A stretch of 64,000 nucleotides of DNA. Source: Neptunomonas antarctica. GTDB lineage: Bacteria > Pseudomonadota > Gammaproteobacteria > Pseudomonadales > Balneatricaceae. The notes beneath the pieces were generated by a model. That model was not told where the DNA came from and ran no database searches. It saw only the letters and a list, made by a program, of their open reading frames with translations. The translations under genes were made by a program, and so were the position numbers. Below are positions 1-7,674 of the stretch, one piece after another; the stretch's first letter is position 1, and the number at the start of each line of letters is the position of its first letter. The DNA lies in assembly GCF_001305295.1 (NCBI RefSeq), contig NZ_LJSI01000053.1, positions 186,001 through 250,000 on the forward strand, in the 5' to 3' direction.

Positions 1-108
1 CCTTTGCGTGTTGGCGGAGCGATTATTTCTATAGTCCCAGTGGTGGGTAATGTTGCTGATGCTGCTATTGATACGACGGCTGATGCTATTGATCTGGTGC
101 CGCTGTAA
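1..108 (+). CDS. C-terminal end of a small hydrophobic protein (5' end outside window)
   Basis: An open frame runs from base 1 to a TAA at 106-108 and gives 35 residues containing VVGNVADAAIDTTADAIDLV. The alternating small/hydrophobic residues resemble the C-terminus of short bacterial lipoproteins that carry a glycine/valine-rich segment, but the start lies outside the window and the family cannot be confirmed. A diverged copy of the same ending, with a 20-bp identical core, occurs at 18107-18211. This suggests a duplication bracketing the accessory region. Confidence 0.45.
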   Translation, partial: PLRVGGAIISIVPVVGNVADAAIDTTADAIDLVPL

Positions 109-455
109 GGCCGTTTGGATGGTTTGCGATTCAGTTGTGCGGTCATACCACCCCGCCTAATAAACTTCCTGTCATCAAGCACTTCGACTCATATGTAATG
201 AGTACTCTGCCGTAAGTTTGGATAAATGACCACAGCCGAAGGTAATGTTGAGAAGTGTCAGGTAATTTTACATTATGGAATTATAAGAAGTAGCTAATTT
301 AAAATCATGTGCTTGTTCTATAACAAATCCTATGGTTGGCGGCATAGATTTTGCTATGTCTGTATTAAGAGATACTTATTCTTCCAGTGCCCGTAATAAG
401 AGGTAGGATGAATGCATAAAATACTAATAAAGGCGCTATGCCTAGAGGCCATATA
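109..455. other. Intergenic region upstream of the PEP-CTERM gene
   Basis: About 350 bp, AT-rich in its second half. I see no convincing gene. A four-codon mini-ORF (ATG AAT GCA TAA) with an AGGTAGG-like SD lies just upstream of the PEP-CTERM gene, too short to call. No clear terminator follows the gene that ends at 108. Confidence 0.4.
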
Positions 456-1181
456 ATGAAATATATTAAGCAAATTATTTTCCAGCCGTTAGCTCTGTGC
501 GGATTATGTTTGGCGATTGCCACCCCAGTAGTACACGCCGGAATAATAGACCCGACCAGTCACAACCTAAGTAATTCTTCTGCTACTTGGCTAGAAGGGC
601 GGTTGGGGCAAGGGGACTTAGATTGGGATAGTATTTGGTACGGAACGACGGGCGCTTCATCAACTAGCTGGCATGCCGCCGTTGATGGAGTCGGCCCCAC
701 GGTTTCCATCTACGACGTTAATTATGCGGGACAAAACTATCTGATCGGAGGATATACCGATTTGGACTGGACAAGTGGTGGTTATAAACACGATAGCACA
801 GATGGATTTTTCGACAGTTTTATATTCAACTTAAATACACAAACCACACACAAATCAATGCCCGGGAACTGGGGTACGGGTGTATATGCTATTTACGCTG
901 TCTCCACACATTTCGCCACTTTCGGTGGGGGCCACGACATTTTCGGGGGTAGTTATACATTAGGAGGCAACGCTTACTCAAATTGGCAGGGCACTTATAA
1001 TCTTGGGCTAGGAAACATAATCGACAACGCAAATAACGTTGCTTCTTTTACGGTAAATAGTCTGGAAACGTTCGCTTTCGCGCCCGCCGCATCAGTCCCC
1101 ACACCTGGCACGATCGCTTTATTTTCGCTAGGCTTAATGGGTCTTGGATTGAATCGACGCCGCCAGCGTAAAGCCGCTTAA
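456..1181 (+). CDS. PEP-CTERM sorted secreted protein of unknown function
   Basis: 241 residues. An N-terminal signal peptide (basic MKYIK, hydrophobic core, cleavage near VVHA-G) is followed by a glycine/aromatic-rich mature domain with no recognised enzyme motif. The C-terminus is a PEP-CTERM-type tripartite signal: VPTPGT, a hydrophobic helix (IALFSLGLMGLGL) and the basic tail NRRRQRKAA. PEP-CTERM proteins are exported by Sec and handled by an exosortase, often in exopolysaccharide-forming bacteria; no exosortase gene is in this window. An alternative ATG at 438 adds six residues (MPRGHI). I prefer 456 because AGAGG lies 9 nt upstream and the signal peptide then has a normal n-region. Function of the mature domain is unknown. 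Confidence 0.8.
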   Translation: MKYIKQIIFQPLALCGLCLAIATPVVHAGIIDPTSHNLSNSSATWLEGRLGQGDLDWDSIWYGTTGASSTSWHAAVDGVGPTVSIYDVNYAGQNYLIGGYTDLDWTSGGYKHDSTDGFFDSFIFNLNTQTTHKSMPGNWGTGVYAIYAVSTHFATFGGGHDIFGGSYTLGGNAYSNWQGTYNLGLGNIIDNANNVASFTVNSLETFAFAPAASVPTPGTIALFSLGLMGLGLNRRRQRKAA

Positions 1182-1182
1182 T

Positions 1183-1327
1183 CTGCGGCTGCTACCTGAG
1201 CAACAGATGTCGACACCGTTGCTCACCCTCTTCATAAATAACAAGGGAAACCAGTCACCACGCTGTTTTCCCTTTGTTTTGTCTGCTCGTTAATTACTGT
1301 ATCGGATGGTCTAGTCACAATCTGATC
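1183..1327 (+). repeat. Dispersed ~145-bp repeat, copy 1
   Basis: Immediately after the PEP-CTERM stop codon. The block contains CTGCGGCT, CAACAGATGT, GACACC, the shared core AATAACAAGGGAAACCAG and GTCACAAT in the same order as at 4335-4486. The copies differ by substitutions and small indels. No protein is encoded consistently in both copies. One copy follows a PEP-CTERM gene and the other precedes an integrase remnant, so it may be the 3' flank of a duplicated locus. The rest of the gap to 1564 holds nothing else I can support. Confidence 0.75.
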
Positions 1328-1564
1328 ACACTAAGCACTAAATTTGCTACCTGCCCACTCAATATGGCTGCGCAAATATACTTTCAAAGATCGATCAGTA
1401 TCTTTTGCCGGTGATGGTAATAATTGGCCTCGCAGCTGACCCTTTTAGATCAGGTGTGTGCATGTGCCGGTTAACGAGAAATTGAGGGGCTACTCTCGCG
1501 CGATGTGTAGCAGTTTTTAAATTGTCTGCTACAGTCAGTGCACACGGAATAATAGGATGTTTGT

Positions 1565-2443
1565 ATGTCACGGAAACGACGCACCTCACCACTTGAAGGT
1601 CTTATGGATATTGCATCAACATTGCCTTGCTGGGTGAGCTTGATCTTAGCCGTGATTAGTTACTTTGTTTTACATCATTACGCCAGTCAGGCGCTCACGC
1701 CGCAGATTCAATCCGGTAGTTACGTACCCCAAAACATGACACGAATAATGTTTCAGCCATTGCTCATGGCACTGCAATATTTGGTGCCTTTCGTGTTTTG
1801 TTTGGGCGCTGCTATATCAGCCGTTAAAGCGTTTAAGGGGCGTCGTTTAGCTCAGCAATACGTTTCCATAGAATCCACTCAAAAAGCTGCCGTATCGCCC
1901 CAAAATAGAACTAAGCCTACTGATTCAATGAGCTGGCAGCAGTTTGAGTTATTGGTGGGTCAGGCATTTCGTTTATTGGGCTATCGAGTTATTGATGGCG
2001 GAGAAACCGGCGCTGATGGTGGTGTCGATGTTTACTTGAAAAAGGACGGTGAAACCTTCTTTGTACAGTGTAAGCACTGGAAGACAAAGAGCGTGGGTGT
2101 CTCGGTTGTACGTGAGCTCTACGGTGTTATTGCGGCTGCCGGTGTTAAGGGCGGCTTTGTGGTCACGTCCGATTATTTCACAGCAGAGGCCGTTGCCTTT
2201 TCCAAAGGGAAGAAGCTAGGGCTCATCGATGGCGTCAAGCTAAAGAAGATGATTCTGGCTGCGAAGAAAGCAAGTCCTGAAAGTGTCCCGGAACAGCCTG
2301 AAGCAACCTCTGAAGCGCCGGTCTGCCCAAAGTGCGCATCTTCTATGGTTAAACGGAAAGCGCGTCAGGGAGCCAATGCGGGTAATGAGTTTTGGGGGTG
2401 TTCTCGGTTTCCCAAATGTCGCAGTATTATCAATATTAAGTAG
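1565..2443 (+). CDS. Membrane-anchored Mrr-like restriction endonuclease with C-terminal zinc ribbon
   Basis: 292 residues. Residues ~18-40 and ~55-85 form two membrane helices. Residues ~120-225 form a restriction-endonuclease-like (Mrr_cat, PF04471) domain: MSWQQFELLVGQAFRLLGY, then GADGGVDVYL and FVQCKHWK, matching the D...QxK catalytic core of the PD-(D/E)XK fold. Residues ~250-292 form a topoisomerase-type C4 zinc ribbon (CPKC...CSRFPKC). This architecture is usually annotated as restriction endonuclease/DUF2034. The start ATG is 8 nt into the frame context MSRKRRTS; the SD is weak. The stop lies 8 nt before the next gene, so the two are probably co-transcribed. Pieces of a second copy occur at 4850-4900 and 16585-16830. 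DNA target and biological role (defence or housekeeping) are not shown by the sequence. Confidence 0.85.
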   Translation: MSRKRRTSPLEGLMDIASTLPCWVSLILAVISYFVLHHYASQALTPQIQSGSYVPQNMTRIMFQPLLMALQYLVPFVFCLGAAISAVKAFKGRRLAQQYVSIESTQKAAVSPQNRTKPTDSMSWQQFELLVGQAFRLLGYRVIDGGETGADGGVDVYLKKDGETFFVQCKHWKTKSVGVSVVRELYGVIAAAGVKGGFVVTSDYFTAEAVAFSKGKKLGLIDGVKLKKMILAAKKASPESVPEQPEATSEAPVCPKCASSMVKRKARQGANAGNEFWGCSRFPKCRSIINIK

Positions 2444-2451
2444 GCGCTTAT

Positions 2452-3366
2452 ATGCACATCCTGATTGTTATTATATTGATACTTTTGCTACTGGTTTTTA
2501 GTAAAACGTTTCGAGTGCTGACCACTTTAGGGCTCATCGTTGTTGTAGGTGTTGTGATAGTTGGAATTATTATAGCGGCTATAAGCAATAATAATGATGC
2601 CGTGTTTCGTATCGCTGTATTACTGTTTATAGGTGTAGTGATACTTGGCTGGATCATGATCAGAATGGGGGTGCATGTTGCTGGTATCGCGACAGGATCA
2701 GTTGAGGTGTATGTGGATAATCGCATACAAGGGAAAAAGCATGATGAGTCGCTAAAATCTGCTGGAGGCAAAGCATTTGAACTATTGGTTGAGGATGCTT
2801 TTTTAATAGATTCTAATAACAAATGTAAAAAGCCAATTAGCACTTTAGATGAGCAGAAAAATACACCAGCAATTTCAAAGTTATCAAATACAGATTCTGG
2901 TCAAAGAAACCTTTCGCCTTCTACTGATAATTACACCCCGCCAGTTGCTTGCTGCCTGACCTGTCGTATGACGGTGTTCCCTGTTCAATCTATCACTAAC
3001 GAGTTATTTGCACTTGATAAAATACAATATCCTTGGCTAATCCATCAATGTTGGACACCGGATAATAGTATTCAAGATGGGTCGGATTATACAGAAGGTG
3101 AGTGGCAACCATTTCAGTTTATTGCTTATGGTGGAAGCTACCTTCGAGGTAGAGTTACAAGCACTCATGACGCAACTGTTTATAAATACAATATCATCAG
3201 TAATAAATCAGGGTGGCATGGATATTGGAATTATGAACCAGTGTTCCTTGCAACGTTAAAAGACACTGAAAACACTGTTAAAATACTATCTATTGTCAGG
3301 ATCGGAGATAGGTTTAGTCAGCTTGTAATTACTGCGCAATTAGCTTCCGATTTTGAGCAGTTGTAG
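2452..3366 (+). CDS. Unknown membrane protein, partner of the Mrr-like nuclease
   Basis: 304 residues, not recognised. Three hydrophobic segments fill residues ~2-17, 23-47 and 52-75. A soluble region follows: a linker (GKAFELLVEDAF), a CLTCRMTV pair of cysteines near residue 165, and a C-terminal aromatic/beta-rich domain. ATG at 2452 lies 8 nt after the nuclease stop, with no room for a separate promoter, so the two genes form a likely operon. Codon use is AT-richer towards the 3' end than in the nuclease, consistent with mobile or accessory DNA. A role alongside the nuclease is inferred from position only. Confidence 0.65.
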   Translation: MHILIVIILILLLLVFSKTFRVLTTLGLIVVVGVVIVGIIIAAISNNNDAVFRIAVLLFIGVVILGWIMIRMGVHVAGIATGSVEVYVDNRIQGKKHDESLKSAGGKAFELLVEDAFLIDSNNKCKKPISTLDEQKNTPAISKLSNTDSGQRNLSPSTDNYTPPVACCLTCRMTVFPVQSITNELFALDKIQYPWLIHQCWTPDNSIQDGSDYTEGEWQPFQFIAYGGSYLRGRVTSTHDATVYKYNIISNKSGWHGYWNYEPVFLATLKDTENTVKILSIVRIGDRFSQLVITAQLASDFEQL

Positions 3367-3666
3367 GTGTTTTTTGATCACAGTGCCACAGCATAACCCA
3401 CTGAGGCATAGCGCCTAAAACTTAGCGTGTCTTTTGCTTAAGATGCTTAGTTGTTTTTATATACTTAGTTATTAATAATCAATTGGTTGATTTTTTTGCA
3501 TTTTTTCGCCTGCATTAATCTTAAGTAGTATTTGTAGCATATTAAAAATTTGATGATAATTTAAGTTTAAAAAAATAGAAGGACTTATAAGGATTCTTGA
3601 TAATAACTATTATTAGCAAGTGCTCTTTGTAAATATTGTCATAGTTAGACGTTAAGGAGGACTGTC
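3367..3666. other. AT-rich intergenic region with a cassette-start-like sequence
   Basis: 300 bp, very AT-rich, no gene seen. Near its right end, GTTAGAC at 3644-3650 followed by GTTAAGGAGG resembles the first bases of integron gene cassettes (core site GTTRRRY then a short leader with a strong SD). No attC-like folded site is visible immediately upstream, so this could be insertion at a secondary site or chance. Confidence 0.35.
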
Positions 3667-4203
3667 GTGAATCATAAAAAAGATTGGGTTCTATTTATAT
3701 CTGGGTTTGTACTAATAATACTTCCGCTTATTTTTGTTGTTACATACACTGAACACTTTGTATCGGTACAATTTTATCTCCGGCTGATTGCATCCCTTGG
3801 TGGGGCGCTAATTGGTGCATCCTTACCTGGTTTCCTTAACATAAGAGTTCTGGGAGTAGAAGCTGGCGGGGCGTTAGCTATACTAGTATTGTTCTATCTG
3901 TTTAATCCACCAGCGGCTCTAAAGGAAGGATTATATCCTGAATCCGTAGTTTCGGATTTTCCGGGTGGAATTTACCAAATTGAAAAATCAGATGCTATAT
4001 ACCAAGTATCTACACCTATTTCTGATAGTGATAGTCGCGAAATTTGTGTATTTAAATGCCCAGAGCAAATACTAAATAAAAACGAGGTGTCTTTTATTGC
4101 TCCTGATAGTAAGGATGCAGAATCCTTACTAAAATTAAAAAATGAAGCATATCTAGGGCAATGTTCTGAAAACATAACATTATGTCCGGAATCTACCCAC
4201 TAA
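3667..4203 (+). CDS. Unknown small membrane protein, possibly a gene-cassette product
   Basis: 178 residues, not recognised. It starts at GTG 3667, preceded by a strong SD (AAGGAGG, 3654-3660) at 6-7 nt spacing. Hydrophobic segments at residues ~8-28, 36-55 and 62-82 suggest three membrane helices. The C-terminal ~90 residues are hydrophilic and contain CVFKCPEQ and GQCSENITLC, giving four cysteines. The gene is flanked by a cassette-start-like GTTAGAC and an attC-like GCCTAACAATT just after the stop. Short leader, single gene and AT-rich composition fit a chromosomal integron cassette. No function assigned. Confidence 0.6.
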   Translation: MNHKKDWVLFISGFVLIILPLIFVVTYTEHFVSVQFYLRLIASLGGALIGASLPGFLNIRVLGVEAGGALAILVLFYLFNPPAALKEGLYPESVVSDFPGGIYQIEKSDAIYQVSTPISDSDSREICVFKCPEQILNKNEVSFIAPDSKDAESLLKLKNEAYLGQCSENITLCPESTH

Positions 4204-4204
4204 T

Positions 4205-4277
4205 GCCTAACAATTTATTCAGCTCTGTTAACGCGGCATCAGGCCTATCCACCCTAAACATCAACACCAGTTAGCAC
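4205..4277 (+). other. Possible degenerate attC (integron recombination) site
   Basis: GCCTAACAATTTATTCA starts two bases after the preceding stop codon and closely resembles the left side of known attC sites (GCCTAAC/TCTAACAATTCRTTCA). About 60 bp further, GTTAGCAC (4270-4277) could be the opposite core site. The interior does not show the full inverted pairing expected of a functional attC, so the site is either degraded or coincidental. Confidence 0.35.
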
Positions 4278-4334
4278 CTGCCTAGTTACTCCTCCCTTAC
4301 TAACGCTCAGCTGGCAGAGGCGCAGACTCGTAAC

Positions 4335-4486
4335 CTGCGGCTCACTGCCTGATCAACAGATGTAGACACCCTTGCTCGCCCTCTTCATCAATAACAAGGG
4401 AAACCAGTTACCACGCTGCTTTCTTTTTCTCTCTGTGTTTTATCGCTTAATCACTGTGCGGATGCTCTGGTCACAATTTGGTCATA
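4335..4486 (+). repeat. Dispersed ~145-bp repeat, copy 2
   Basis: Second copy of the block at 1183-1327, same orientation. The two share CTGCGGCT, CAACAGATGT, the AATAACAAGGGAAACCAG core, CACGCTG, GCGGATG/TCGGATG and GTCACAAT. It lies directly upstream of the integrase remnant. Between the attC-like site and this repeat, 4280-4350 carries a short open stretch (LTNAQLAEAQTRNLRLTA then stop) that looks like the end of a lost coding region. Confidence 0.75.
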
Positions 4487-4561
4487 CTGGAGTCAATTTT
4501 GTGCCCGATACTGCATCACGGCCTGTTGCTACTCAGCAAGGTGCTGAAGATAGCATCCTAA

Positions 4562-4849
4562 GAATGGAGCGCGCCTTTTCCTAAAGGCATTCCTCCAGTG
4601 CGTAAACCTAAACGCCCTGCTGGACGCAATCGTCGGTTGGAGGAGGGTGAGTAGCATCTATTGTTAGAGGCTTTATCAGAGTCTTCGGTAGTCCGGAATA
4701 TTGCGGTGTTCGCCGTTGAAACAGCCGTGCGTCGTGGTGAGCTTGTTAAGGTGAAATGGGAGAATGTCGACTGGAATAACCGGGCTCTGCATATTCCTGA
4801 AACAAAGACAGGTGTTCTTCGTGATATGCCGCTGTCTGAGCGTGCTTGT
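4562..4849 (+). pseudogene. Tyrosine recombinase (phage integrase) remnant
   Basis: One frame reads PPVRKPKRPAGRNRRLEEGE, stop (TAG 4652-4654), HLLLEALSESS..., AVETAVRRGELVKVKWENV and DWNNRALHIPETKTG...MPLS. This matches the linker and first part of the catalytic domain of tyrosine integrases: the conserved R is in TAVRRGEL, followed by the beta-strand with K in TKTG. The in-frame stop, the missing N-terminal domain and the missing C-terminal H-x-x-R...Y show a dead gene. It joins directly to a fragment of the Mrr-like nuclease gene at 4850. It is the only recombinase trace in the window. Confidence 0.85.
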
Positions 4850-4906
4850 AAACCTACTGATGCAATGAGCTGCTGGCTATTGGGCGGTTCTGGGAGGCTT
4901 AGTTAA
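4850..4906 (+). pseudogene. Fragment of the Mrr-like nuclease gene
   Basis: After the integrase remnant, AAACCTACTGATGCAATGAGCTG differs at two positions from 1915-1937 inside the intact nuclease gene (start of its catalytic domain). A weaker match continues for about 30 bp, then a stop. It looks like a deletion junction between an integrase and a second nuclease copy. About 100 bp of featureless sequence follow up to 5007. Confidence 0.6.
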
Positions 4907-5007
4907 GCCGATATGATGAAATGCTATTCGGAAAAACGCCACTTATCACGTGACATTTTCATGGGGATTATGATTGTTTGTTCTTAGCTCATAGTCTTCT
5001 TAGCTTT

Positions 5008-6078
5008 TCACTTTTCAACACGATTTCGCTTTTCTTTAAAGTTATTATAAAGCTTGAGCCAATCCTTAAAACTCATCTCAGCATCTTTTATACCGCGGCG
5101 TGAGTCGAGTATGTTGAATGCTTTTATGTGCGCGACACAGGTTGAGCATTTCATGTCTTTCTCTTCAATCAGGTAGTTTGCCTTTAAGTAAGCGTCGTGC
5201 AAATATTTTGGATAAATCGCACCCCGATCTTTATATTGTTCTTTCGCTACAAGGGCTTTCTGTAACGCGCTATCAATGTGCCCCTCTTGCATAGCTCTGT
5301 ACCAATAGTTTTCGGCCATATCTCTTCGATAAAATTCACTGCGGTTCCCCCCTAAAATGTCGTGCTTCCCTTCCCAAAGAATGTGCCCCATCGCATAGTT
5401 AAGATTATGGAGTTCCTCAAAACCAGTAGAGGATGGACTTTTTAAATGTTTCTTTTCTTTGAAATCCACATAGTTATAGGCGGGCGCTAATTGTTTGTAT
5501 TCCAGAGGATCAGTGACTTCGGGATCTAAAAAGCTTTCCGTTTTCTTTAAATATTGAATCGTCTCGTATTTAGCTAGCCACTGGTTAAATACTTTCTTGT
5601 GACTCTCTTTTTCCGCAGGCTCTTCTAACGCATTAAATCGCGTTATCGCTGAATCACAAGTGGTGCAATGTAGCCCTGTTTTGTGAATCAGGTAATTTGA
5701 AATCAGATAATAGCCGAAGTGCTCGTCATGTATTACGGCGAGTATTAATGCGCTGTCTATATGACCCAGCAGCATCGCCCGCTGCAGTAGTTCTTCTGCT
5801 TCGCGCTCCTCCTGCGTTTCCAGTCCCTCAGGGTTATATGGTTTACGCATAAGAAGCATGAATGCCATAGAATACTTAGCATCATTTCCTTGCTCTGACA
5901 GAGTTGCAATATCATCTTTACGATCGTGACGCAGGATTTCATCTTTGTCGTACTTCGCCTGACCTATCTTGTACTCGTTTGGCGTTACGACTCCCGAACT
6001 AAAAAAGCTTTGGGTAGCGTTGGCCGTCGCGGAAGAAAGCAGGATTAAGGCCAATACGCCCGCGTTTATAATTTTCAA
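5008..6078 (-). CDS. Secreted protein of unknown function with a duplicated CxxC helical module
   Basis: 356 residues from TTG 6078; no ATG is nearby and the SD is weak (TAGGG). The N-terminal signal peptide is MKIINAGVLALILLSSATANA. The mature protein carries two related modules. Each has a helix of the form LLQRAMLLGHIDSAL or WYRAMQEGHIDSAL, a tyrosine-rich stretch (YYLISNYLI / YLKANYLI), a CxxC (CTTC / CSTC) and then ITRFNALEE / IKAFNILDS with a FNQWLAKY / FKDWLKLY ending. The repeats at residues ~90-175 and ~260-350 resemble Sel1/TPR-type helical repeats. The paired cysteines could form disulphides in the periplasm. I do not recognise the family. It is isolated, with remnants on both sides. 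Confidence 0.65.
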   Translation of the reverse strand: MKIINAGVLALILLSSATANATQSFFSSGVVTPNEYKIGQAKYDKDEILRHDRKDDIATLSEQGNDAKYSMAFMLLMRKPYNPEGLETQEEREAEELLQRAMLLGHIDSALILAVIHDEHFGYYLISNYLIHKTGLHCTTCDSAITRFNALEEPAEKESHKKVFNQWLAKYETIQYLKKTESFLDPEVTDPLEYKQLAPAYNYVDFKEKKHLKSPSSTGFEELHNLNYAMGHILWEGKHDILGGNRSEFYRRDMAENYWYRAMQEGHIDSALQKALVAKEQYKDRGAIYPKYLHDAYLKANYLIEEKDMKCSTCVAHIKAFNILDSRRGIKDAEMSFKDWLKLYNNFKEKRNRVEK

Positions 6079-6555
6079 TTTATTATGCCCTATAAAAACT
6101 TGTCTGGTTGTCCGTCGGTGACTGGTAATTAATATAGCCAGTTTTCATGTGAAAATTGTAGTCTAAAATTTGAGAAAATATATTAAAATCAAATATTTAT
6201 GAATCTAACATATACCTTCTCGCGTTACAGTTAAGTACTCCGAAAATCAGAGATTACGCTCTATTCTTTCCTCATATTGAACCTGAAGAGGCTGAAAAAG
6301 CATCTGATACGGCTGCGTGGGTGTCTTTTGTGCTGATGTCTCAAGAGGGGGATATAAGAGCGCATAGTTGGCCGATAATTGCCGGGCGCGGATACTGAAT
6401 TTCTACGGGAAATCATTTTCCACCTGCACTTATGATTCGGACTTATGCTGTAGTGCTAAGTATTGGTTTTACGGGTGCGGAAAATATCATAAGTCCATTC
6501 TTTGTGTCATGTGTGCGTTAAGTATGGCTGCACATCTCTCGACGGTATATAAAAC
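6079..6555. other. Intergenic region with a possible gene remnant
   Basis: AT-rich near 6150-6230, the likely promoter area for the leftward gene. On the + strand an open stretch ending at TGA 6396-6398 reads HIEPEEAEKASDTAAW and SFVLMSQEGDIRAHSWP. It looks protein-like but has no start codon or SD, so it may be the tail of a lost gene. I could not assign it. Confidence 0.3.
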
Positions 6556-7674
6556 TTAGTATAACCAAATTATTGAAGGAGGATTCTCGGTTGTGGGATC
6601 ACTAACGCACCCCTCTTCTCCGATGACGTTGTCTGCGCCAAATGTGATGTAATTCGTCGCTGAAAACACGCCACCACAAGAATCACCTACGCCTGTTATC
6701 AGAGAGTTGGCCCCTGTCAGGACGTAGCTATACGCAAAAATATAGCCTGTGACTTCCGCGCGTGCGCCTAGTGATGTGTAGCCGTTCTGAATATTCCAGA
6801 TAATACTGCTGTTATCGGTTACATCTTTTAATACTACCTTAGCGTCTGCAGCGAAGCTCAGGTAGTTAGGGATATTGAAAACCCAGGAGCCGTCTACACC
6901 TTTGCCATCCAGCGTGAGGGTTTTGCCTGCAGCAATCGCCAGATAATTTAAAGGACTATAGATGCCCGCTTCGAGTGTCTCATCGTTTGTCCCGAAAGGA
7001 GCGGGGAGTAGTGTCGCCGTTCCCAGTTCCCTCAGTTCCTTTTGCACAGACTCAATTAGTTCTCTCTGATTCTTTACCGCCGGAGGTGGGGGAAGAACCT
7101 TCGAAGAATATTGCGTGCTGACCCCTGCGATCTGAGCACCTGCACCCTCCGCTATAGTGGTTCCGGCATCAACATCTCCACCGATAATTGAATTAGCGCC
7201 TAGCGTTACAGCAGATCTGGCCTGAATATAGCCATCGACACGGGTATCAGCGCCGATGGTTACGGCGGCGGTCGCTATGGCGGGGTCTCCACCTATAACA
7301 TTACCCTTGATCTCCGCAAGCGCGCCGATATCTATGGCCGCTCCAGCCCGAATATAGCCACCGAGCATTGAGTTAGCGCCTAGCGTCACGGCGGCTTCAG
7401 CTTGAATATAGCCACCAACACCGGCATCAGCGCCGAGTGTTACGGCGGCTCCGGCCTCAACATTGCCGCCAACAGTTGCATTGGCACCGAGCGTTATTGC
7501 TGCATCGCTCTGAATATTGCCACCAACCGTTGTACCTGCGCCCATTGTTATTGCACCACTGGAATAGAGCGCCTGGTTGCTTAGGTCTGAATCTGACAAG
7601 GGCATAAAACGCGCGTGCACACTAGGCACAACAGAGAATACCGAGATAAGGATGAGTAGTTTTGTAGGCTTCAT
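6556..7674 (-). CDS. DUF3494 (ice-binding-like) secreted solenoid protein, paralog 1, anchor lost
   Basis: 372 residues from ATG 7674; GTG 7680 is a weaker alternative. A signal peptide (MKPTKLLILISVFSVVPSVHA) is followed by about eight 18-residue repeats (residues ~35-195) of the type AAVTLGANATVGGNVEAG, as expected for a left-handed beta-helix with three hexapeptides per coil. A DUF3494/ice-binding-protein-like domain (PF11999) follows, with LEAGIYSPLNYL, LTLDGKGVDGSWVFNI and SIIWNIQNGYTSLGARAEVTGYIF. The protein stops at PPSIIWLY, where paralog 3 continues into a PEP-CTERM helix, so the sorting anchor is missing. It is probably secreted; adhesive or matrix function is more likely than antifreeze, but neither is shown. 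Confidence 0.8.
   Translation of the reverse strand: MKPTKLLILISVFSVVPSVHARFMPLSDSDLSNQALYSSGAITMGAGTTVGGNIQSDAAITLGANATVGGNVEAGAAVTLGADAGVGGYIQAEAAVTLGANSMLGGYIRAGAAIDIGALAEIKGNVIGGDPAIATAAVTIGADTRVDGYIQARSAVTLGANSIIGGDVDAGTTIAEGAGAQIAGVSTQYSSKVLPPPPAVKNQRELIESVQKELRELGTATLLPAPFGTNDETLEAGIYSPLNYLAIAAGKTLTLDGKGVDGSWVFNIPNYLSFAADAKVVLKDVTDNSSIIWNIQNGYTSLGARAEVTGYIFAYSYVLTGANSLITGVGDSCGGVFSATNYITFGADNVIGEEGCVSDPTTENPPSIIWLY

Noticed and set aside
1395-1592. 65-codon minus-strand open frame
   Set aside because: No SD, no recognisable domain, overlaps the start of the nuclease gene and lies in repeat-flanking DNA; probably chance.
6368-6559. 63-codon plus-strand open frame with many cysteines
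   Set aside because: Composition is that of random translation, no SD, overlaps the end of DUF3494 paralog 1.
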